Source: Bacteroidota bacterium
GTDB taxonomy: Bacteria > Bacteroidota > Bacteroidia > Bacteroidales > VadinHA17
NCBI GenBank assembly: GCA_012838685.1
Contig: DUOU01000080.1
Location: forward strand, 1 to 7,127
Reading direction: 5' to 3'
DNA: 7,127 nucleotides
Each line of letters begins with the position of its first letter. Within the stretch, counting starts at the first letter, position 1. The notes beneath the pieces were generated by a model that saw only the letters and a program-made list of their open reading frames with translations, had not been told where the DNA came from and searched no databases. Positions 1-6,121 of this stretch are shown here, piece by piece. Position numbers and translations under genes: made by a program.

Positions 1-1
1 G

Positions 2-418
2 CAACAGAGGTTTCCTCGCTTAAAATCGCTGATAATAGGGATTGACCTTGAAAGGGAACTTCGCAGGAAAAGGATCTCGGTACGACTTTTGGAACGTTTG
101 GAAAATGGGTTGGTTGATGAGGTTAGAAGCTTGATATCTGGAGGGTTGGAACCAAAATCGTTAATCTATTACGGACTAGAGTACAAGTATGTTACCAACT
201 ACATTATTGGCAAATTAAGCTATGATGAGATGGTCTCCTCACTGGAAACGGCTATCCATCAATTCGCCAAACGGCAGATGACCTGGTTCCGCGGCATGGA
301 GAGGCGCGGAATCAAAATCAACTGGATTGACGGGAACCTTTCCACAAGCGAAAAACTGGGTGCCGTGGAAAGGATATGGAGCGAGGATCAATCCAGTGAA
401 TCTGTTAGCTATACATAA
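2..418 (+). CDS. miaA: tRNA dimethylallyltransferase (MiaA family), C-terminal part, 5' end outside window
   Basis: The frame is open from the left edge and gives 138 residues ending at TAA 416-418. MiaA transfers a dimethylallyl group to N6 of A37 in cytoplasmic tRNAs that read codons starting with U. The visible part matches the end of the family: FPRLKSLIIGIDLEREL (residues 4-20), the segment GLVDEVRSLI (36-45), YYGLEYKYVTNYIIGKLSYDEM (start 56), and the closing IHQFAKRQMTWFRGMERRG (85-103). The KRQxTWFR motif is the strongest mark. The family is about 300 residues long, so roughly 160 N-terminal residues, including the nucleotide-binding P-loop, lie outside. IHQFAKRQ in place of the usual TRxYAKRQ resembles the second MiaA paralogue found in many Bacteroidota; that subtype is an inference. 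A TTG at 89 is internal and not the true start. The 3' end overlaps the convergent ligase gene by 14 bases. Confidence 0.93.
   Translation, partial: QQRFPRLKSLIIGIDLERELRRKRISVRLLERLENGLVDEVRSLISGGLEPKSLIYYGLEYKYVTNYIIGKLSYDEMVSSLETAIHQFAKRQMTWFRGMERRGIKINWIDGNLSTSEKLGAVERIWSEDQSSESVSYT
337..373. repeat. Perfect 9-base inverted repeat near the convergent gene ends
   Basis: CCTTTCCAC (337-345) and GTGGAAAGG (365-373) are exact reverse complements with a 19-base loop. The hairpin lies inside the end of the miaA-like gene, about 30 bases past the ligase stop codon as seen by ligase transcription. Neither side is followed by a T-tract, so it is not a classical intrinsic terminator. One such repeat could be expected by chance in a window of this size. 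Confidence 0.4.
405..418. other. Tail-to-tail overlap of the miaA-like gene and the ligase gene
   Basis: The + strand gene stops at TAA 416-418, and the minus-strand ligase stops at the complement of 405-407 (TTA on +). The last codons of the two genes therefore share 14 bases. There is no room for a separate intergenic terminator, so either transcript must end inside the other gene. Confidence 0.93.
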
Positions 419-2048
419 ATCTCTTGATACTTCTTTTTGGCGTTTTCTCGAAAGCCTCTTCTCGCAGCTCAAATTTTGTGATACGACTGTAGATTGGCAA
501 CATATCGTTCAGTTTATTGCGGTTTTCCTCCATGAGTTTTACAAGAGAATCACCTTCAATGGATTCAGCAGCGGCTTTTTCGTAATCAGGTACCACCAAA
601 GCCACCAGTTTTTTCTCCCTGTCAACTACTATTGATTCAGCTACCAGTGGCAGATTGTTCAGTTTGTCTTCTATCTCTTCAGGGTATATATTTTGTCCAT
701 TCGCACTGAGTATCATACTCTTGCTTCTTCCTTTAATAAAGATATTGCCATCATTGTCAACCACACCCAGATCTCCTGTTTTCAGCCAACCGTCATCAGT
801 AAAAGTGGCGGAAGTAGCATCAGGGTTTTTGTAATAACCGAGCATGACATTGTCACCTCTGGCTTGGATCTCACCGACAATATTTTGGGGATCTTTGGAA
901 TCTATCCTGACCTCCATTCGGTGAACAGTTTCGCCACAAGAGCGGGCCTTAAATGTCGAAGGATCCCTGTAACCGATGAGGGGACCACATTCGGTCATTC
1001 CATAACCAACGGTATAGGGGAGTTTCAGTTTTTTCATCACCATCTCAGCGTTTTCAGCGATGGCGGCGCCGCCAGCGACTATTTTTCTGACGTTTCCACC
1101 GAAAGCTGCCATAAGCTTTTTATTGATGGTGGAATATAGAATGTTTTTTATTCCCGGAATGGCCAGAAGAACCTTGAACAGAGGTTTTTCTATCGTTGGA
1201 ATGACTTTTCCTTTGATAATCTTCTCCAGTACCAAGGGGACGGTGATTACAATATAGGGTTTTACCTCGGCAAGGGCCTGAAGCAAAAGAGCCGGAGTTG
1301 GCGGCTTACCAAGGAGGAAAACGTGGCATCCTGATGAAATAGGGTAGATAAGCTCAAATGCCAGCCCGTACATATGTGCCAGCGGGAGCATCGATACAAT
1401 AGTCTCCCCGGGTTCTACAGGAATAGAGTCAACAGCGAATTCCCTGTTGGAACTGATACTCCTGGCGCTTAGCATTACCCCTTTTGGTGAACTTGTGGTT
1501 CCGGAGGTATAACTGATCAATGTAAGGTCATCCAGGCTACCATAATTATATTTGACATCATCTATTTTAAGTCCGTTTGGATGGTCTTTTTCAAAAAGAG
1601 AATCCAGGTTTTCAATTGATTTGGTCAATTTGCCGTCTCTTGAAAACAAAACTGTGGTATCCTCAACATTGATGATACCGTTTACCAGCGGCATTTTCTC
1701 GGGATCCATTTGGCTGAATATGCTCTTTTCCGTGAAGAGAAGTACGCTTTCTGAATGGTCGGTCAGTGATTGTACGCTCTCCGGCATGAAGTCGTTCAGG
1801 ATAGGCACCGCTACCCCATCGTACGATGTCACGGCAAAGAACGCTATGCACCACCGGGCATTGTTTTTTGAACAAAGGGCTATTTTGTCTCCTTTTTTTA
1901 CTCCATTTTCCCTAAAGATAATATGAAGTTTCTCAATTTCAGTGGCAATCTCTCCAAAGGTAAAAGACTCGCCCTTAAAATTGCTTAATCCATATTGGCT
2001 CCAGTTCTTTTTAACGGCCTCTTCGAAACGTTCAAGAAAATGTATCAT
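405..2048 (-). CDS. AMP-forming acyl-CoA synthetase (long-chain fatty acid-CoA ligase-like)
   Basis: This 547-residue ANL-superfamily enzyme should activate a fatty acid with ATP and CoA to acyl-CoA in the cytoplasm. Motifs appear in order: P-loop YTSGTTSSPKG (180-190), LPLAHMYG (221-228), GYGMTECGP (348-356), GWLKTGDLG with its conserved Asp (420-428), and the hinge region GRSKSMILSANGQNIYPEEIE (440-460). The C-terminus reads FEKTPKRSIKRFMY, so Ser540 sits where the A10 catalytic lysine of the PxxGK motif normally lies. Lysines 535, 538 and 542 flank it. The length fits a complete long-chain type enzyme, and there is no membrane segment. The start ATG (2046-2048) gives a normal N-terminus. 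It is preceded by an A-rich stretch without a Shine-Dalgarno, as is common in Bacteroidota. The gene is 251 bases from the peptidase behind it and probably has its own promoter. Substrate chain length cannot be told; another acid-CoA or acyl-ACP ligase is possible. Confidence 0.93.
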   Translation of the reverse strand: MIHFLERFEEAVKKNWSQYGLSNFKGESFTFGEIATEIEKLHIIFRENGVKKGDKIALCSKNNARWCIAFFAVTSYDGVAVPILNDFMPESVQSLTDHSESVLLFTEKSIFSQMDPEKMPLVNGIINVEDTTVLFSRDGKLTKSIENLDSLFEKDHPNGLKIDDVKYNYGSLDDLTLISYTSGTTSSPKGVMLSARSISSNREFAVDSIPVEPGETIVSMLPLAHMYGLAFELIYPISSGCHVFLLGKPPTPALLLQALAEVKPYIVITVPLVLEKIIKGKVIPTIEKPLFKVLLAIPGIKNILYSTINKKLMAAFGGNVRKIVAGGAAIAENAEMVMKKLKLPYTVGYGMTECGPLIGYRDPSTFKARSCGETVHRMEVRIDSKDPQNIVGEIQARGDNVMLGYYKNPDATSATFTDDGWLKTGDLGVVDNDGNIFIKGRSKSMILSANGQNIYPEEIEDKLNNLPLVAESIVVDREKKLVALVVPDYEKAAAESIEGDSLVKLMEENRNKLNDMLPIYSRITKFELREEAFEKTPKRSIKRFMYS

Positions 2049-2299
2049 AAGTCTGTTTTTATTAAGTCAGGTTATTGTTTTATTGATGAAAAAGAATGGC
2101 ATTAGAATATTTGTCTCTATCTATAAATTAATTAATAATAAAGCGCCATTCCGGTCGAGTTGGGTCCAGTCGGGGCAAAGATTAAATAATCCTGATGATT
2201 TTGGAATTAAATGTGATATAATTTTGTTTTTGCTTCCCAAAAACCATAAAATAGTGGTAGAATTGGAAAATAGGTGGCGAAAATAAACAGATTTTAAAA
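2049..2299. promoter_or_regulatory. AT-rich spacer upstream of the ligase gene, without a convincing gene
   Basis: This 251-base stretch lies between the end of the peptidase gene and the start of the ligase gene, both on the minus strand. It should hold the ligase promoter and the end of the peptidase transcript. I see no clean TTTG / TAnnTTTG pair on the minus strand. The closest is TAATCTTTG read on the minus strand near 2176-2184, which has one base too many in the spacer. A weak hairpin with 6-base arms, GTTTTT/AAAAAC (2226-2231 and 2239-2244), is too AT-rich to call a terminator. A 66-codon + strand frame (2086-2286) has no ribosome-binding site and no recognisable relative. Confidence 0.45.
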
Positions 2300-4369
2300 T
2301 TACTGTAAGTACATATCAAGCCATTCAAAGAATTCTTTTTGCCATATAACCGAGTTTTGGGGTTTGGTCACCCAATGGCTTTCATCCTCGAAAAAGAGCA
2401 ATCTGCTGGGTATCTCTTTAAGCTGGGCCGCTTGGAATGCCTCCAGACTTTGGGTGTAAGGAATCCTGAAATCGTTCGCTCCGGTAATGATAAGAATAGG
2501 TGTGTTCCATTGGTCTACCCTAAGATGGGGCGAATAGTCATAACTCTTAGGATTGTTCCAGTATGCCCCTTCTATATCTTTTTCGGCAAACCAAAGTTCT
2601 TCTGTTGAACCGTACCAGCTTGTGAAATCGAACATCCCACAGTGGGAGACGAACGCCTTGAACCTGTCGGCATGTATGCCGGCAAGATAAAACACCGAAT
2701 ATCCGCCGTAACTGGCACCAACGGCTCCTAGTCTGTCCTTATCGACATAAGTCTCAAGGCACATAGCATCCACAGCGTCAAGATAGTCCCTCATATTGGC
2801 TCCGCCATAATCTCCGGAAATCTGCTCTTTCCACGACTGGCCGAAACCGGTATTACCTCTTCTGTTCGGAGCGACTACAATATAACCTTTCGCGGCCATC
2901 ATCTGGTAGTTCCAGCGGTATGACCAACTTTGGCTCAGGGGACCTTGCGGACCTCCTTTGCAGTACAGGAGCATTGGGTAAGTTTTGTTGGGGTCAAAAT
3001 CGGGAGGATATATGACCCACATCTGCAGGTCCTGGTTGTCGCCTGTTTTTATGTATCTCTCCTCGGTTTTGCCCATCTTGATATTGTCATATATGTTTTT
3101 GTTGATGGAACTTATCAGTTCTACCTGTCCCGTCGCCATATCCACTTTGGATATTTCGGGGGCCATCGACATTGATACGATTCCAGCCAACAAAGTGCCG
3201 TTGTTGTATCTCAACGGTCCGAGGTCGAACATACCCTCCGTGACCTTATCGATTCCGCGGGTAGAAAGATTTGTCTTGAAAATCTGCACAGTGCCAAGGT
3301 ATGCGCAGGTAAACCATATATTTTCGTTGTCGACCCATGTTATGTTTTCAACGTCAAAATTCCATCCCTGGGTTGTCCATCTTCGGGTACCGGAAGGAAT
3401 GTCATATACAAAAAGCCTGTCCAGATCCGACTCATAGCCGTCGCGCTCCATACTTTGAAAAGCAATTTTGGATCCATCGGGAGAGAAGACAGGGTATCTG
3501 TCATATCCTTTGTTGCCGGCGGAGATGTTGATTTCAGTACTGTTTTCAATATCGTACAGATAGATATCGGAGTTGGTGCTTTTTGAGAACTCCGCGCCGG
3601 TAAGTCGTTTGGAGGTATAGGCGATCTGTTTTCCATCGGGACTCCAGGTTATTTCGGCCGCATCGAAAAAAGGCGGCATAGGTGTCTCAAACCGTTGTCC
3701 CTCCATTACATCTTTTTCGTTGTAAACTTTTCTGCCGTCAAATGATGCGATGAAAAGGTGGCTGTAGGAATAGTCGCTCCAACTGTCCCAGTGACGGTAC
3801 ATAAGATCGTTTATAATCCTGACTTTTGCCTTTTCAAATCCATATTTCTCATTGGATGTCTGATCCATCTTTACCCTGCGGGTGAAATAAATTTTATCAC
3901 CTGCGGGAGATAAGGAGAAATGTTCAAAGTTGTCCAACCCCTTTATCTCGATCTTTTCAGACCCATCGGCGTTCATTATTACCAGGGTGTTGCCATTAGC
4001 GTAGAGAATCGATTTTCCCCCGTCAATCCATTGCGGGGAGTTTCCTCCTCCGGTAGTGAGCTGAACCGGATCTCCTCCCGAAACCGCCATCTTATAAATG
4101 TTGGTTCTTCTGGCTTCTGTCTTCAGATCAATATCTGTCAGTGTATAAAGGATATTGGAACCGTCAGGCGATAGGGCGATATCTCCTAAACGGCGAAATT
4201 TCCACATCAGTTCCGGTGTCATTACACCTCCCGCGATCTCTTCTTCGGTAAGTTCATTGTTGAATGAAGTTGTAGCGGATTCCTTGTAGGACTCTCCCTG
4301 GTCGCATGATATGAACAAAACAGTTCCAAGAAGGAGAATCAAAGGCGATAAAATTCCTTTTGTCGACAT
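2300..4369 (-). CDS. S9 family (prolyl oligopeptidase-like) serine peptidase, predicted lipoprotein
   Basis: This 689-residue protein should cleave short peptides in the periplasm or on the cell surface. The N-terminus has a lipoprotein-type signal: Lys4, a hydrophobic stretch 6-20, then LFISC with Cys22 as the likely lipidated residue. A beta-propeller region follows, with SPDG-type blades at about 67, 154, 243 and 296, and the block RHWDSWSDYSYSHLF at 192-206. The C-terminal alpha/beta hydrolase domain (about 440-689) has KGGPQGP (471-477) near the oxyanion hole. The triad is Ser553 in GASYGG, Asp633 in TGANDFRIP and His665 in EDESHW. Length, block order and the RHWD block suggest the S9C / DPP5-like branch; the exact specificity is an inference. 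The start ATG (4367-4369) lies 25 bases after the recA stop with no Shine-Dalgarno, so co-transcription with recA is likely. DPP4-like or acylaminoacyl peptidase activity remains possible. Confidence 0.93.
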   Translation of the reverse strand: MSTKGILSPLILLLGTVLFISCDQGESYKESATTSFNNELTEEEIAGGVMTPELMWKFRRLGDIALSPDGSNILYTLTDIDLKTEARRTNIYKMAVSGGDPVQLTTGGGNSPQWIDGGKSILYANGNTLVIMNADGSEKIEIKGLDNFEHFSLSPAGDKIYFTRRVKMDQTSNEKYGFEKAKVRIINDLMYRHWDSWSDYSYSHLFIASFDGRKVYNEKDVMEGQRFETPMPPFFDAAEITWSPDGKQIAYTSKRLTGAEFSKSTNSDIYLYDIENSTEINISAGNKGYDRYPVFSPDGSKIAFQSMERDGYESDLDRLFVYDIPSGTRRWTTQGWNFDVENITWVDNENIWFTCAYLGTVQIFKTNLSTRGIDKVTEGMFDLGPLRYNNGTLLAGIVSMSMAPEISKVDMATGQVELISSINKNIYDNIKMGKTEERYIKTGDNQDLQMWVIYPPDFDPNKTYPMLLYCKGGPQGPLSQSWSYRWNYQMMAAKGYIVVAPNRRGNTGFGQSWKEQISGDYGGANMRDYLDAVDAMCLETYVDKDRLGAVGASYGGYSVFYLAGIHADRFKAFVSHCGMFDFTSWYGSTEELWFAEKDIEGAYWNNPKSYDYSPHLRVDQWNTPILIITGANDFRIPYTQSLEAFQAAQLKEIPSRLLFFEDESHWVTKPQNSVIWQKEFFEWLDMYLQ

Positions 4370-4394
4370 AATTGGTGAATGTTGGTCAATATTG

Positions 4395-5420
4395 CTAATC
4401 TTTGGGGGTATCTCCCTTTTTCAACGCTTCGTAAACTTTTTCCTTGAGTTCCTCGTACAGTTCGGGATTGTCGTTCAACATCTGTTTTACCGCTTCCCTG
4501 CCCTGCCCGATTTTAGTCTCTCCATAGCTGAACCACGATCCACTTTTTTTGATTATTCCGAAATCGACTCCCAGATCGACAACTTCACCTGTTTGGGATA
4601 TACCTTCTCCGTAAATTATGTCGAATTCCGCCTTTCTGAACGGGGGCGCGAGCTTGTTTTTGACAACTTTTACCCTCGTCCTGCTTCCTTTTATCTCTTC
4701 GCCATCTTTGATCTGGGTAATCTTTCTTATGTCAATTCTCACCGAAGCGTAGAACTTCAACGCGTTTCCTCCCGTTGTGGTCTCAGGGTTGCCGAACATA
4801 ATTCCAATTTTCTCCCTCAGTTGATTGATGAATATACATGTGGTATTTGTTTTGTTTATGTTGGCCGTGAGTTTCCTCATGGCCTGCGACATCAATCTTG
4901 CCTGCAGTCCCATCTTGGAGTCGCCCATCTCTCCCTCGATCTCCGCTTTTGGGGTAAGTGCGGCCACGGAGTCGATCACAATTATGTCGAGAGCTCCCGA
5001 TCGTATAAGGTGGTCGGCTATCTCCAGTGCCTGCTCCCCATTGTCGGGTTGTGATATCAGAAGATTCTCCACATCCACGCCAAGTTTTTCGGCGTAGAAC
5101 CTGTCGAAAGCGTGCTCCGCATCTATAACCGCGGCAATGCCGCCCTTTTTTTGCGCTTCGGCTATCGCATGGATGGCCAGGGTAGTTTTTCCGGAAGATT
5201 CCGGACCATAAATCTCTATTACCCTTCCCCTTGGGAAACCTCCTATACCAAGCGCGGCGTCCAACCCGATGGATCCGGTGGAAATCACCTGAATGTTCTC
5301 TATAGCGTTGTCGCCCAGCTTCATGATGGTGCCTTTACCGAAATCCTTTTCAATTTTACCCAATGTAATTTCGAGAGCTTTCAGCTTCTCTTTATTGATT
5401 TCCAATCTTTCTTTGCTCAT
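4395..5420 (-). CDS. recA: RecA recombinase
   Basis: RecA binds single-stranded DNA, drives ATP-dependent strand exchange in homologous recombination, and triggers LexA-type self-cleavage where such repressors exist. The 341 residues show the full core: Walker A GPESSGKTT (72-80), the catalytic Glu102 in DAEHA, Walker B IIVIDSVAAL (146-155, Asp150), loop L1 around EGEMGDSKMG (162-171), and QLREKIG (200-206) followed by loop L2 with MFGNPETTTGGNALKFY (208-224). No intein or frameshift interrupts it. The C-terminus ends LKKGDTPKD and lacks the long acidic tail of the E. coli protein. The start ATG (5418-5420) gives MSKERLEINKEKLKALE, a normal RecA N-terminus; only a weak AGG lies just before it. 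The gene follows bcp by 79 bases and precedes the S9 peptidase by 25 bases, all on one strand. Confidence 0.98.
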   Translation of the reverse strand: MSKERLEINKEKLKALEITLGKIEKDFGKGTIMKLGDNAIENIQVISTGSIGLDAALGIGGFPRGRVIEIYGPESSGKTTLAIHAIAEAQKKGGIAAVIDAEHAFDRFYAEKLGVDVENLLISQPDNGEQALEIADHLIRSGALDIIVIDSVAALTPKAEIEGEMGDSKMGLQARLMSQAMRKLTANINKTNTTCIFINQLREKIGIMFGNPETTTGGNALKFYASVRIDIRKITQIKDGEEIKGSRTRVKVVKNKLAPPFRKAEFDIIYGEGISQTGEVVDLGVDFGIIKKSGSWFSYGETKIGQGREAVKQMLNDNPELYEELKEKVYEALKKGDTPKD

Positions 5421-5458
5421 ACCTGTTCTGTTTTTTGTTTTATTGCGCTATTCTAATC

Positions 5459-5479
5459 GGCTTACAGCGAACATAAGCC
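5459..5479. promoter_or_regulatory. Inverted repeat upstream of recA
   Basis: GGCTTA (5459-5464) and TAAGCC (5474-5479) form a perfect 6-base inverted repeat with a 9-base loop, 39-59 bases before the recA start and 20 bases after the bcp stop. On the minus strand the loop edge reads TATGTTCG. That is seven of eight bases of a TAnnTTTG -7 element and also resembles one half of a Gram-positive LexA box, but the other half-site is absent. On the + strand the repeat is followed by TTTTATT, yet no + strand gene ends here. It could be an operator, an attenuator between bcp and recA, or chance. Confidence 0.3.
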
Positions 5480-5499
5480 TTTTATTCCAAAAAGTTGTC

Positions 5500-5955
5500 C
5501 TATTTTCCCAGAATCTGTTCCGAATGGTTCTTTGTGTCTACCTTCTTGAATACACTCTCGATAATTCCGTTTTCGTCGATTATATAGGTTGTTCTCGCGA
5601 TTCCCCAATATATTCTGCCATATTGTCTCTTTTCCTGCCATACTCCGTAGTCAGTAACGATCTTTTTATCCGTATCGGCTATTATCGGGAAAGGAAGGGA
5701 GTATTTATCGGCAAATTTTTTGTGTGATGCTTCACTGCCGGTGTTCACTCCTATAACTACGTATCCTTTCGATAAAAATCTCGAATAATTATCCCTCAGG
5801 TTACATGACTCCGCGGTGCATCCCGGCGTATCATTTTTAGGATAAAAATAGAGAACTATCTTTTTGCCCTTGAAATCGCTGAGTTTTATCCGATTACCGT
5901 CCTGGTCGGTTCCTTCAAAGCAGGGGGCCGCTGTTCCTTCCTGAAGTAAGTCCAT
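5500..5955 (-). CDS. bcp: Thioredoxin-dependent peroxiredoxin, BCP/PrxQ type
   Basis: This 151-residue cytoplasmic peroxidase should reduce hydrogen peroxide and organic or lipid hydroperoxides, using thioredoxin as electron donor. The active site is YPKNDTPGCTAESCNLRD (38-55). Thr43 and the peroxidatic Cys46 form the TPGC motif, Cys51 five residues later is the expected PrxQ resolving cysteine, and Arg121 in ARTTYIID is the conserved active-site arginine. The opening (EGTAAPCFEGTDQDG, 6-20) and SHKKFADKYSLPFP (77-90) are also typical, and the length is normal for the family. The start ATG (5953-5955) has no clear Shine-Dalgarno. It is the first gene of the minus-strand bcp-recA-peptidase series and diverges from the TPR protein gene. 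The bcp-recA order is also known from Porphyromonas gingivalis. No recognisable OxyR or PerR site could be identified upstream. Confidence 0.96.
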   Translation of the reverse strand: MDLLQEGTAAPCFEGTDQDGNRIKLSDFKGKKIVLYFYPKNDTPGCTAESCNLRDNYSRFLSKGYVVIGVNTGSEASHKKFADKYSLPFPIIADTDKKIVTDYGVWQEKRQYGRIYWGIARTTYIIDENGIIESVFKKVDTKNHSEQILGK

Positions 5956-6121
5956 ATAGTTTCAGATTTTGATTAAATATGGTAAATTTACGAAGTTTGA
6001 TCAGTATTTTTAGCCATCAAGGATGTTTTGTTTTCAACATTCTTTTACTTTGCGGCTTTAATGGTGGTATAATTGGGTTATGTAAAACAGTAAGCAGATG
6101 ATATCTAGAGGCTTTGATTTT
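5956..6121. promoter_or_regulatory. Divergent promoter region between bcp and the TPR protein gene
   Basis: The 166 bases between two divergent starts must carry promoters for both sides. For the + strand, TATAATTG (6068-6075) matches seven of eight bases of the Bacteroidota -7 consensus TAnnTTTG. The nearest TTTG (6049-6052) lies only 15 bases before it, which is short; TTTACT (6044-6049) would sit 18 bases before. On the bcp side, the 10-base palindrome GTAAATTTAC (5982-5991), 27-36 bases before the bcp start, includes TAAATTTA, a seven-of-eight match to the same box on the minus strand, but I see no -33 partner. These are pattern matches only. Confidence 0.35.

Noticed and set aside
2140..2180. 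GC-richer patch (CCATTCCGGTCGAGTTGGG) that briefly resembles part of a tRNA T-arm
   Set aside because: The GTTCRANYC loop is not present, no acceptor or anticodon stems can be paired around it, and no tRNA can be folded here.
2226..2244. GTTTTT/AAAAAC hairpin as a terminator for the peptidase transcript
   Set aside because: Only one G-C pair per arm and no strong T-tract on the minus strand. Such AT-rich repeats are frequent by chance in this spacer.
2086..2286. Possible 66-codon + strand gene in the spacer (starts MKKNGIRIFV, ends ENRWRK)
   Set aside because: It has no Shine-Dalgarno or promoter, it is the tail of a frame running antisense through the ligase start, and I recognise no relative. 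Conservation in related genomes would be needed to revive it.
4311..5054. Long open frame of 247 codons on the + strand, antisense to recA and the start of the peptidase gene
   Set aside because: It lies opposite an unmistakable recA with all family motifs, its translation has no recognisable domain, and it has no ribosome-binding site. It is a by-product of recA codon use.
5459..5479. LexA (SOS) box upstream of recA
   Set aside because: Only one half-site, TATGTTCG, is present on the minus strand. The GAAC-N4-GTTC palindrome is not met, so I list the repeat only as a possible regulatory site.
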